Source: Erythrobacter litoralis HTCC2594 (GTDB taxonomy: Bacteria; Pseudomonadota; Alphaproteobacteria; Sphingomonadales; Sphingomonadaceae). Taken from it: a stretch of 64,000 nt of DNA. The stretch covers positions 1,245,501-1,309,500 of the forward strand of contig NC_007722.1 of NCBI RefSeq assembly GCF_000013005.1, written 5' to 3'. The translations under genes and the position numbers were made by a program. Below, piece by piece: positions 27,317 to 37,000 of the stretch. Position 1 is the stretch's first letter. Each line of letters starts with the position of its first letter. Under the pieces are notes generated by a model. That model did not search any database, was not told where the DNA came from, and saw only the letters and a list, made by a program, of their open reading frames with translations.

Positions 27317-28729
27317 ATGGCTGAGAATTACGACGTTATCGTGCTTGGCAGCGGCCCGGGCGGCTATGTCGCGGCGATCCGCTGCGCGCAGCTTGGTTTG
27401 AAGACCGCAATCGTTGAGCGCGAGCTGCTGGGCGGTATATGCCTCAACTGGGGCTGCATCCCGACCAAGGCGCTGCTACGCTCGGCCGAAATCAAGCACT
27501 ACATGGAACACGCGAAGGATTACGGGCTCAAGGTCGCCGGTGAAATCGAGGCCGACCTCGAAGCCGTCGTGAAGCGCAGCCGCGGCGTCGCCAAGCAGCT
27601 CAATCAGGGCGTCACGCACCTGATGAAGAAGAACAAGATCGCCGTGCATATGGGCGAGGGCACGCTGACCGGCCCGACATCGCTGACGGTGAAAGGCGAG
27701 AAGGGAGAGGAGAAACTCTCCGCCAAGCATGTGATCGTGGCCACCGGTGCCCGTGCACGCGACCTTCCCTTTGCGCCCGCCGATGGGAAACGCGTGTGGA
27801 CCTACCGCACCGCCATGACTCCGCCCGAAATGCCCAAGAAACTGCTCGTCATCGGCTCTGGCGCAATCGGCATCGAGTTCGCGAGCTTTTACAACGATAT
27901 GGGCGCGGAAGTTACCGTTGTCGAAATGCTCGACCGGATCGTGCCGGTGGAGGATCACGAGGTCTCCGCGTTCCTCGAGAAGTCACTAGGCAAGCAGGGC
28001 ATGACCATCCTCACCGGCGCGGGGGTCGAGGATCTGAAGGTGAGCGCCAAGGGCGTGAAGGCCAAGATCAAGACCAAGGACGGCAAGACGGGTGAGCATG
28101 ACTTCACTCATGCTATCGTCGCTATCGGTATTCAGCCGAACACCGAAAACATCGGCCTCGAGAAGCTCGCCGATATGGATCGCGGCTTCATCCAGATCGA
28201 TCCCTACGGGCGAACCAAGTCCAAGGGCCTGTGGGCCATTGGCGACTGTACGCCGGGTCCGTGGCTGGCCCACAAGGCGAGCCACGAAGGCGTAACTGCC
28301 GCAGAGGCTATCGCGCAGGAGCTCGGCAAAGATGGCCTCCACCCGCACCCGCTCAATCGCGATGCGATTCCGGGCTGCACCTATTGCCATCCGCAAATCG
28401 CCAGCGTTGGGCTGACGGAGGCGAAGGCCAAGGAAGCAGGCTACGAAGTGAAGGTCGGCAATTTCCCCTTCATCGGAAACGGCAAGGCGATCGCATTGGG
28501 CGAGGCCGAGGGCTTCACCAAGACCGTCTTCGACGCCGAGACGGGCGAATTGCTCGGCGCGCATATGGTGGGTGCAGAAGTAACCGAGATGATCCAGGGT
28601 TACACCATCGGCAAGACGCTGGAGACGACCGAAACCGAGCTGATGCAGACCGTGTTCCCGCACCCCACCATTTCGGAATCGATGCACGAAAGCGTCCTTG
28701 GCGCCTATGGGCGCGCCTTGCACATCTGA
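27317..28729 (+). CDS. lpdA: Dihydrolipoyl dehydrogenase (E3)
   Basis: A 470-residue flavoprotein disulfide reductase. It has the FAD-binding VIVLGSGPGGYVAAIRCAQLG and the redox-active GGICLNWGCIPTKALL (C-x4-C). The NAD-binding KLLVIGSGAIGIEFASFYNDMGAEV and the C-terminal catalytic His-Glu pair in FPHPTISESMHE are also present. It reoxidises lipoyl groups of the E2 made by pdhC upstream. The ATG at 27317 follows a GTG that lies six bases earlier in the same frame; MAENYDVIVLG is the family start. Confidence 0.96.
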   Translation: MAENYDVIVLGSGPGGYVAAIRCAQLGLKTAIVERELLGGICLNWGCIPTKALLRSAEIKHYMEHAKDYGLKVAGEIEADLEAVVKRSRGVAKQLNQGVTHLMKKNKIAVHMGEGTLTGPTSLTVKGEKGEEKLSAKHVIVATGARARDLPFAPADGKRVWTYRTAMTPPEMPKKLLVIGSGAIGIEFASFYNDMGAEVTVVEMLDRIVPVEDHEVSAFLEKSLGKQGMTILTGAGVEDLKVSAKGVKAKIKTKDGKTGEHDFTHAIVAIGIQPNTENIGLEKLADMDRGFIQIDPYGRTKSKGLWAIGDCTPGPWLAHKASHEGVTAAEAIAQELGKDGLHPHPLNRDAIPGCTYCHPQIASVGLTEAKAKEAGYEVKVGNFPFIGNGKAIALGEAEGFTKTVFDAETGELLGAHMVGAEVTEMIQGYTIGKTLETTETELMQTVFPHPTISESMHESVLGAYGRALHI

Positions 28730-28753
28730 TCGCACCGCAGTGGAGATATCGCC

Positions 28754-30010
28754 ATGTTGAAACGCACCTTTCTCACCATGGCGGCGCTCGCATCGTCTTC
28801 GGCAGCGCTGGCGGAGCCGACCTATGTTGTGGCCGATCGGATGCTGGAGGTCGAAACCGGGCGCTATGTCGCCAATCCAGTGATTGCAGTCGAAGACGGC
28901 AGGATCACCGCCATCACGACCGGCAGTGCACCCGACAGCGCCACAGTCATCGACCTCAGCGGGCATACGATCCTGCCTGGCCTGATCGATATGCATGTCC
29001 ATCTCGATGGGCGACCGGAATATGGCGGCTATTCGAACCTCCAGTTCACCGATCGCTTCTGGACGCATATCGCATCGGCTAATGCCAAGCGCATGCTGGA
29101 GGCGGGGTTCACGACGGTCCGCAATCTCGGTGACGATGATTACAACGTCATCGGTCTGGATCAGGCGATTGAGGAAGGCTGGCTCGTCGGGCCGCGCATC
29201 GTCACCGCGAACCATGCTCTGGGCGCGACCGGCGGACATTGCGATCGGACATTCCTGCCGCCCAGCTACGACGCGAAGAGCCCGGCGGTGGGCGACAGCC
29301 CCGACGAGCTCCGTAAGCGCGTGCGTGAGCAGCGCAAGTACGGGGCAGAAGTCATCAAGGCTTGCGCCACTGGCGGCGTCTTCAGCCGCAACACCGCACC
29401 CGGCATCCAGCAGCTGACGCTGGAAGAACTCACCGCCATTGCCGACGAAGCGCATTTCTGGGGCCTCAAGGCAGCGGCGCACGCGCACGGTGCGGCTGGG
29501 ATCAAGGCGGCCATCCGCGCCGGCTTCGATACGATCGAGCACGCGAGCTTCATCGACGAAGAAGGCATCCGCCTCGCCAAGGAGCGCGGCACGTTTCTGT
29601 CGATGGATATTTTCAACACCGAATACACGCTCAGCCAGGGCGAAGCGAATGGCGTGCTGGAAGAAAACCTGGCCAAGGAACGACTGGTCTCCAAGGCGCA
29701 GCGCGACAATTTCACCAAGGCGCACCGTGCCGGGGTAAAAATGGTCTTCGCCAGCGACGCGGGTGTCATGCCCCACGAGGATGTCGGCGGCCAGTTCGCG
29801 GTCATGGTGCGCCTGGGAATGAGTCCGTTGGAGGCAATCCGCGCGGCGACGGTCAATGCTGCGGATGCGCTCGGTCAGTCCGGCGAGGTCGGCACTCTCA
29901 AGGTGGACGCGTGGGCGGACATCGTCGCCGTCGATGGCGATCCGCTAGCGGATGTCGGCGAACTTGCCGATGTCGACGCCGTGGTGAAGGGCGGGGTGCT
30001 GGTCGAATAG
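28754..30010 (+). CDS. Secreted metal-dependent amidohydrolase
   Basis: A 418-residue amidohydrolase-superfamily protein with a signal peptide (FLTMAALASSSAALA). Metal-binding DMHVHLDG is at about residue 80, followed by VIKACATGGVFS (candidate bridging Lys), AAHAHGAAGIKAAI, DTIEHASFI and the catalytic VFASDAGVMPHED. It closely resembles imidazolonepropionase-like or Xaa-Pro dipeptidase-type enzymes of Alphaproteobacteria. The substrate is not determinable. It stands 24 bp after lpdA. Confidence 0.88.
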   Translation: MLKRTFLTMAALASSSAALAEPTYVVADRMLEVETGRYVANPVIAVEDGRITAITTGSAPDSATVIDLSGHTILPGLIDMHVHLDGRPEYGGYSNLQFTDRFWTHIASANAKRMLEAGFTTVRNLGDDDYNVIGLDQAIEEGWLVGPRIVTANHALGATGGHCDRTFLPPSYDAKSPAVGDSPDELRKRVREQRKYGAEVIKACATGGVFSRNTAPGIQQLTLEELTAIADEAHFWGLKAAAHAHGAAGIKAAIRAGFDTIEHASFIDEEGIRLAKERGTFLSMDIFNTEYTLSQGEANGVLEENLAKERLVSKAQRDNFTKAHRAGVKMVFASDAGVMPHEDVGGQFAVMVRLGMSPLEAIRAATVNAADALGQSGEVGTLKVDAWADIVAVDGDPLADVGELADVDAVVKGGVLVE

Positions 30011-30066
30011 TCGGTAGCTCGGAACAGCTTGTACAGCGCATCGGTTACTTCGTTAAAGGAGACTCC

Positions 30067-30294
30067 ATGAGCCACGATGACGACCCCAAGTCCAAGCCCG
30101 ACAAATATCCCGATACCGACGACAATAGCCGCGTCACCAAGGAACATCGCGCGCTGAAGAACCAGTCATCGGTGAAGGCCGTCGATTATCCCAAGGAACA
30201 GCGCGACGGCCAGTCTCTGGTCGACAAGAGTAAGGATGCCGCCGGCAGCGTCGTCAATCCCGGCCCCAAAAACAGCGACGCTTCCGACGATTGA
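30067..30294 (+). CDS. Small acidic, hydrophilic protein
   Basis: A 75-residue, very hydrophilic protein rich in Asp, Lys, Ser and Pro (DDDPKSKPDKYPDTDDN), with almost no hydrophobic core. It is predicted disordered, in the manner of stress hydrophilins, but unrecognised. The GGAG RBS followed by ACTCC and the ATG supports translation. It lies between the amidohydrolase and the antiporter gene, with 30 bp to the latter. Confidence 0.55.
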   Translation: MSHDDDPKSKPDKYPDTDDNSRVTKEHRALKNQSSVKAVDYPKEQRDGQSLVDKSKDAAGSVVNPGPKNSDASDD

Positions 30295-30324
30295 CCAAAG
30301 CCCGTGAGCCGCTAAGCCGGATTC

Positions 30325-32178
30325 ATGGGCGACTTCCTGATGTTGGCATTCAGCCTGCTCGTCGCAGGCGTGATCGCCGTGCCGCTGGCGACGCGGTTCG
30401 GGCTGGGCACCGTCCTAGGCTATTTGCTCGCCGGCATGGCACTCAGCCCGCTGCTGGGCATTCTCGAAGTCAATGTCGAGCAGATGCAGCAGTTTGCCGA
30501 ATTCGGCGTCGTCATGATGCTTTTCATCATCGGCCTCGAGCTGGAGCCTCGGCGTCTGTGGGACATGCGCAGGCGGCTCATCGGGTTCGGAGGCGGGCAG
30601 GTCGTCATCACGACGGTCCTGCTGGCCGGGATTGCCTATTTCAGCGGTAATGCATGGCAAACGGCGGTGGCGATCGGCATGATCCTCGCGCTTTCGTCGA
30701 CAGCGATCGTGTTGCAGACGCTGGAAGAAAAGAAGCTGATGCGCACGCAAGGTGGCGAAGCGAGCTTCTCCGTGTTGCTGGTCCAGGATGTTGCGGTCAT
30801 TCCCATGCTGGCTCTATTGCCGTTGCTGGCGATACCGGAGCTGACCGGGGCCGGAGCACACGGCGGGGAGGGAGTCCACGGGCACGGCGGGCTCAATCTG
30901 CTGGCAGGCCTGCCGGCCTGGCTTGCGGGGCTGGCAACGGTTGGGGCGGTGGGGCTTGTCGTCTTTATCGGCGTCTTTCTCACCCGACCGGTATTCCGGA
31001 TGATCGCCGATCTGCGGCTGCGCGAGATGTTTACTGCCGCAGCCCTCATGTTCGTCATCGGGATCGCCTTGTTGATGACGCTGGTCGGGCTCTCACCCGC
31101 CCTCGGCGCGTTTATCGCGGGCGTGGTCTTAGCCAACAGCGAGTTCCGCCACGAGCTCGAAGCCGACATCAACCCCTTCAAGAGCCTGCTGCTCGGCTTG
31201 TTTTTCATAACAGTGGGCGCGGGGATCGACTTTGCCCTCGTCTCCGAACGCTTCGGCGAAGTGCTGTTCTGGACCGCGCTCGTCATCGGCGCGAAAATGC
31301 TGGTGCTGTTTGGTATCGGCAAGGCGTTCCACCTGATGGGGCAGGATCGCTGGCTGTTCTCGCTCGGGTTGGCGCAGGCCGGTGAGTTCGGCTTCGTGCT
31401 GATCGCTTTCGCGACGGGAAATGCCGTTTTGAGCAGAGAATTGGCCGATTTGCTGCTGCTCGTCGTCGCCTTCTCGATGTTGGTCACGCCGCTGCTGTTT
31501 ATATTCTACGAGAAAGTCATCGTGCCGCGATATTCCGCAGGCGAAGAGCGCGAGGCGGACGCGATCGAGGAAAACAACAGTATTATCCTCGCCGGGCGCG
31601 GGCGCATCGGTGGTATCATCGATCGCATGCTCGATGCCGCCGGCTACAAGACGACCGTTATCGACTACGATTCCCGGCACATCGCCAACATGGAGAAGTT
31701 CGGCAACAAGGCCTATTTCGGCGATGCGACGCGGCCGGACTTGCTCGCTAGCGCAGGAATCGCGCAGGCGAAGTTGCTGATCGTCGCGCTGGACGAAAAA
31801 GACCAGATCGACCGATTGGTTTCGCACGTCTTGGAGAATTATCCAGATGTCCACGTGCTGGCCCGCGCGATCGACCGCGACCATGTGTTCAAGCTGTGGG
31901 CGCTGGGCTGCCGCGACATTATCCGCGAAACCTATGACGGGGCCGTGCGTATGGGCCGCTCGGCATTCGAGGCTATGGGTCACGACCGGCAGGCGGCGCA
32001 GGCCATGGCCGATGCCTGGGAGGAAATGGACCGCAGTTCGATGATCGAAGTGGCGGACGTCTACAAGGTCGACGTGCCGGCATGGGAGAACGACGAACTT
32101 ATCGCGCGCGTGCGGAAGCTGCGCGAAGAGTGGGACCCCAAACTCAGCGATCAGATGGACCAGATCATGAAGCGTTAA
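30325..32178 (+). CDS. CPA2-family K+/cation:proton antiporter with RCK domain (KefB/KefC-like)
   Basis: A 617-residue antiporter. The first about 390 residues form many transmembrane segments with the CPA2 marks FGLGTVLGYLLAGMALSP, ALSSTAIVLQTLEEKKLM and LAQAGEFGFVLIAFATG. This is followed by an RCK/TrkA-N domain (NNSIILAGRGRIGGIIDRMLDAAGYK) that binds NAD(H) or similar. Kef systems expel K+ in exchange for H+ to protect against electrophiles. A His/Gly-rich loop (GAHGGEGVHGHGG) interrupts the region near residue 180 and could sense metal or pH. The gene is convergent with the DUF11 cluster. Confidence 0.92.
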   Translation: MGDFLMLAFSLLVAGVIAVPLATRFGLGTVLGYLLAGMALSPLLGILEVNVEQMQQFAEFGVVMMLFIIGLELEPRRLWDMRRRLIGFGGGQVVITTVLLAGIAYFSGNAWQTAVAIGMILALSSTAIVLQTLEEKKLMRTQGGEASFSVLLVQDVAVIPMLALLPLLAIPELTGAGAHGGEGVHGHGGLNLLAGLPAWLAGLATVGAVGLVVFIGVFLTRPVFRMIADLRLREMFTAAALMFVIGIALLMTLVGLSPALGAFIAGVVLANSEFRHELEADINPFKSLLLGLFFITVGAGIDFALVSERFGEVLFWTALVIGAKMLVLFGIGKAFHLMGQDRWLFSLGLAQAGEFGFVLIAFATGNAVLSRELADLLLLVVAFSMLVTPLLFIFYEKVIVPRYSAGEEREADAIEENNSIILAGRGRIGGIIDRMLDAAGYKTTVIDYDSRHIANMEKFGNKAYFGDATRPDLLASAGIAQAKLLIVALDEKDQIDRLVSHVLENYPDVHVLARAIDRDHVFKLWALGCRDIIRETYDGAVRMGRSAFEAMGHDRQAAQAMADAWEEMDRSSMIEVADVYKVDVPAWENDELIARVRKLREEWDPKLSDQMDQIMKR

Positions 32179-32327
32179 AGACGCGCTGTGGCGGACAGGG
32201 TATTTCCAACCGAGTTCCCCCAGGAAGCCGCGCTTGCCTTGAAACAGACCGCGATCAAGTCGCTCACTCCCACGCATGCTCCGTCATTCGACGATGATGC
32301 GGCGTAGGATCGAGAAATGGGGTCGGC

Positions 32328-34016
32328 TTACCTGATACGAGCACGAAACTGGATCGTGATGGTGGGGGCCGGACTGCCAAAACCAAGAGATTGCTTGGGA
32401 TTGATACAGATATGCCGGACTGCCGGGTCGTAGGCGCCCGAGACCGTCGGAGTGTAGGTGCAGGCCGCGAAGCTTGTCGGTGTTGCCGCAAGGTTCGAAT
32501 ATCGCAGGTCCGTTGCCTGTGTATAGGTCATCGCGGCTCCGTTAGACTGAGTGAAAAGCACGGTTCCGGTAGACGGTCCTGCACCATCGAAGTCCCCGAT
32601 ATATGCTTCGACCTGGGATGGCAGTGAGTCGATGATCACCACGGATCCGCTGTCTGTGGCAGCCGATCCGGTGTTTGAAGAAGTGATGGTGTAAATCACG
32701 TCGTTGCCCGGCACATTGAAGCCGTTCGGACTCGTGGATGCATACACGACACTGGTCTTCGACATCGTGAGAACCGGGGCGCCGAGAATGGTGACCTGGT
32801 AATCTTCCACTTCACCATCGCGACCGACGATTGTCGTCGCATCGAGATCGCTTTGACTTGACCAGCGGAAGCGAGCAAAAGTCTGGCCGACCACGGCGTT
32901 TAAGGGAACGGTGATCGACAGCCCGATTGTCCCGACCGCCGAGTTGCTATCGCCTGCACCGTTATCGGTTACGTTGATCGCAATCTGCTCTCCTGCGTCG
33001 AAGAAATCTCCGTCCCGGTTCCAGTCGAACCACGCCTGAAGTCGACCGGAAGCCCCAGTAACGCTGACGGTTACTGCCGCTGTGTTGTTTGGGCGTAGCG
33101 TTCCGAAGGTAACGCCGTCGTCGCCCACATCGGCGCTGGCATTCGCGCTGTTATAGGGGGCTGTCTCGGCTGTAACTGTTGCGCCGAGCCGGAAGCCGGT
33201 GACGATATCGTGACGTGGATTGCCATAGGAATTCGGTGCATCGCCGAAATCCTGCGGTGTCGGCGTCACGATCACCGGTGCAGGTAGGTTGGGGCAAGTG
33301 AACTGTAGCGAGGTCAGGCGGACGGTCGAGCCTGATCCCAACGTGCCGATGCGATAGTTGAAACCGCTTTTCTTGGTGTAGAATGTGGCGACGATGTTCT
33401 GGTTGGCCGAGGGGTCGATACCCGGCGCGGTGAAGCTTGTGATCGACTCGAAGCGGGTGTTCCCCGCCGAGGGAGTCGAGGCGTTCACGGCAAGATTGGT
33501 CGGGCTATTGAGCAGGTATTCGGCGAAGTTGTTCTGGAATTCGGCGTATTCGCGGAGCGAGCCGCTATCGCCGTCGACGTCGATTGCCGTCGATACGAAA
33601 TCGAAAATGATCGGCGTGTTTGTCCCGGAAATCACAAAGGTGAACTGGAAATCGACGCTACGGGCGTTGCTGCCGCCAAGCTCCGGATTGAAGAACGGCC
33701 GCAGGTCCGATTGCCCGGGTGCGGGTGCGCCGTTGTCGTCGATCGTGACCAGCGAAGCGCCGTTATTGAACGCCACAACTCTGACCAGCGCATCGATACC
33801 GGTGTTGACGTTGGAGTAGCGGTATACAGCGCCCGGCTGCAGCGCCGTTCCCGATACGAGTGTCGGGGTGGCGCTGAAGTTCATCGTGGTCACGACGCGC
33901 CCGAGACAAATCTCGGTCGTCTGCGCACTAACCGGTGCGGCGGTGAAGACCGTCATTGCCGTGGCGATCACGCAAACCGCCAGCGCGCAGACATAACGGA
34001 GGATCATCCCCATCAC
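32328..34016 (-). CDS. GEVED- and DUF11-domain secreted protein (cluster gene 5)
   Basis: A 562-residue secreted protein (signal to about residue 32, VFTAAPVSAQ). Residues 33-245 are a cysteine-containing beta region of unknown type. Residues 256-410 form a GEVED domain, opening with DFGDAP, with AWFDWNRDGDFFDAGEQ as the acidic calcium-type loop and GRDGEVEDYQV as its hallmark. Residues 417-562 are a DUF11-type domain ending in TITIQFRARIR at the very C terminus. No anchor or sorting signal is seen. Its ATG overlaps the stop of the 1693-residue gene upstream (ATGA). The function is unknown; a surface or extracellular structural role is inferred. Confidence 0.8.
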   Translation of the reverse strand: MMGMILRYVCALAVCVIATAMTVFTAAPVSAQTTEICLGRVVTTMNFSATPTLVSGTALQPGAVYRYSNVNTGIDALVRVVAFNNGASLVTIDDNGAPAPGQSDLRPFFNPELGGSNARSVDFQFTFVISGTNTPIIFDFVSTAIDVDGDSGSLREYAEFQNNFAEYLLNSPTNLAVNASTPSAGNTRFESITSFTAPGIDPSANQNIVATFYTKKSGFNYRIGTLGSGSTVRLTSLQFTCPNLPAPVIVTPTPQDFGDAPNSYGNPRHDIVTGFRLGATVTAETAPYNSANASADVGDDGVTFGTLRPNNTAAVTVSVTGASGRLQAWFDWNRDGDFFDAGEQIAINVTDNGAGDSNSAVGTIGLSITVPLNAVVGQTFARFRWSSQSDLDATTIVGRDGEVEDYQVTILGAPVLTMSKTSVVYASTSPNGFNVPGNDVIYTITSSNTGSAATDSGSVVIIDSLPSQVEAYIGDFDGAGPSTGTVLFTQSNGAAMTYTQATDLRYSNLAATPTSFAACTYTPTVSGAYDPAVRHICINPKQSLGFGSPAPTITIQFRARIR

Positions 34017-37000
34017 CGGTTCAGTCCCAGGAAGGAGAAGGTGTCGGCATCAAACTTGACGCGCACCGACGCGAACAGGCCCTTGTCGGTATTGCGCGCT
34101 TCGGAAAAATCGCGGTCGCGGAAACCGGCAATGTTGTAGCCAACAATCACCAGAGTATCCTGGGTGGGTACGAAACCGATCTGCGGTCCGACCGCGAAGC
34201 TGGTGAAGCCATCGGTTAGGTTGGTGCGCACGGTTGCGGTGCCGCCGATTTCAAGACGGTCGCCGATGCCGATCCGCAAATCGAGGCCGCCGAGCACGGT
34301 CGTTCCGGCAAGATCGAAGTCCCCCACACGGTCAAAATTGTACCGACCGCCGAGAAAAATTCCGATCTCCGACCGTCGCACCAAGTGTTCGACTCCGTCG
34401 ATCTCGTCAACACCGTGCGGCGACCAGTTCGCCGACAGGCTGCCGACGAGCCTGCGCGATTTCGCGTCGCCATCCACTGTGAGAGCCGTGCGACCGGCGG
34501 GACCCACTTCTCCGGCCACCGCGCCCGTGACGCTATCGCTGCGATAGGCAAGCTTTCCGAGGAACGCGAAGCTCGATTCCGCCGGGCGGTAAGCGGTCGA
34601 AAGCGCTGCATCGAAGATTTCGGTTTCGACTCCGCCATCACCCGTCGCACGGGTCCAGGTCAGACCGGAGCCGACGACTATGCCGTCGTCGAGCTGCCGG
34701 ATGATGCCTGCGGTCAGACCGACCCGGTCCGCGAATTCTCCGTCGCGAATTTCGCCGCGCGCAGTAGCCGACCAGCGATCCTTTCGCCAGGATGCTCCGA
34801 GTGTGGCGGCGGTGAAGTCCTCGAACAGCGCGCCGTCCTGCGAGAGGTGGCCGCCCGATGCGACCGGATGCAGCGGGTTGAGCACGTCGAATGCATCCGC
34901 ACCGCCGAGCTCGCGATTTCCGTCGAGCGTGGCGTCGATTGAAAGTTCCGACGTGACCGTGAAGGACTGCGACAGGCCGAATGCGGCGAAGGTCCGCTTG
35001 CCCTGCTCGGCAATGTCCTGCTGACCCAGCGAAGTGACAATGCGCGATCCCTGCCATGGTGTAAGCTCGAATCCGGCGTTGAACGTGCGGGCGTCGATGA
35101 TTTCGCCGTCGGCGATTTCATATACGCCAACAACACGCAGCCAATCGGTGACCGAATAGCGGGCGCGCAGCCGGTGGCGCGCCGGCAAGTCGAGCGACTC
35201 CGCGTCGTCCAGCGCAACGCTGGTGGTTGCGCTCAATTCGAGTTTATCGTCGAGCAGGCGCTGCGATACCGCGCCTTCGAGCACCGTCGATTTCGCCTTG
35301 GTACCGTCTGCCAGCCGGTCGTCGAGACGCGCGATGCCGAGGCGCAGTTCGGTGTCTCCGGTGCGATAGGTTCCCGCAACCTGCACGGCCCGGCGATCCG
35401 AATCGTCGGTCAGGCTTTCGTCGTACCAGGCGCTGCCGACGAGCGAGAAATGCTCTTCGAGGGAATAGCGCGCGTCGACGCCGAACTTGCGACGCCCAAG
35501 CTCCGCGCCGGTCTGCTGACCGGTCCCGTAGTCCGCATCGGTCGACCGGGCATAGGCAAGGATATCGAGCGAGCCGGTGCGATGTTCGGCCTCGACGAGC
35601 CATGCTGATGCATTTGCACCTTCGCGCCGGCTCGTGCCGGCTTCGGCACGGATTTCGGTCCCGGAAGCGATGCGAGCACGCAGGTCGATCGCACCCAGAT
35701 CGGTCCGCGCCCCATCACCCTTGTCGGTGATGCCGGTGACGCCGACGCGCAGAACATCGTCTCCGAACGTGTAATCGGCGCGCGCACCTGCATTCCAGTT
35801 CGCTTTGCCGTCACCGTCGAAGACCTCGTAGTCGATCACGATGAATTGCGGGTTGAGGTCGAAATCGCGGCTGAGAACCGGTTCCTTGAAACTGATCGTG
35901 CCGGAAAGCGGATCGATATCGTAGTCGATGAAGCGAATGAGTTCGCGGCGTTCGACGACAATTTCGGAGCGCAGCCGGTCGCGCGTCTCGATGGCGACGA
36001 TTTCACTGTTGGATACGATGTCGCGACTGCCGAGACGATACGGCCCGCTGAGTCCGTTGCCCTGGATTTCGTCGCGGCGAAACCGGCTCGCGATCTTTGC
36101 GGCGAAGCCCTGCGCATGGAGCGCGCCGAAGCGGCCTTCGGCCTTCACACCGGTTGCGGTGCGCTCGTAACGGCCGAGCAGGGTCTGGTCGAAGCCGGTG
36201 ACGAAGTCTCCATAAAGGGCATAGAAGGTGCTGGTTTCGATCCGCACGTAGAGCTTTTCGCGGCTTGCAGCATCGAAACGCCGGTCGCTGCCATCGGCGA
36301 AGACGGTGTAATAGGCGTTGGGATCGATGGTCCCTAGAAGACGCTGGTCGTCTTCCTGCTTGGCGCTGTCGTAGGCGATCGTCGCAATGAACTTACCCAG
36401 GACGTGACCCTTGGCATACAGCGCGACCCGCGCCTTGTTACCGAGGTCGCTGTCGAAATTGCCAGTCCGCTCCATGTTGTCGGCGATCGTCTTGGCGCCG
36501 ATCGAGCCTTCCGCAAGGCCTACGACTGTCCATTCGAGGTCACCCGGCACGATCCAGCTCTCGATCTGCTGCTCGCGCGTTGCTTCGCGGTCGGCAAAAG
36601 AGAACGAGAGATGCAATGGACCGCTGACCATCGTCGGGGCGAGTTCGACGAGCGCGATGCCGTCGTCGCCAGCGATAGTCCATGTGGGCGTGGCCGAACC
36701 CTGGCCGGCCAGTTGGCGCAACTGCAGCTGGTCGAGTAGCGCAGCGCTTTCATATGGTGCACTGACGGTGACCGAACCGGTTACGCCGTCATGGACCGGC
36801 CGCCCGCGGCGATCGGTCAGGCGGACCGCTATGACCGGACGCGTCCGGCCGTCGGCGATGAGGTGCGACCTGTCTCGCACGATCTCCGCATGCCACGGGG
36901 TCGCGACGAACTCGACGTTGCGCGTGAGATCGTCGGCTACACTGCCGTCCTCGTTACGGATAATCGCGCGAAGGCGAGTGGTGCCATCGTCGATGCTCAC

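Noticed and set aside
27986..29776. A 596-codon minus-strand frame opposite lpdA and the amidohydrolase.
   Set aside because: Spans two good genes with motifs on the other strand; no start context or motif.
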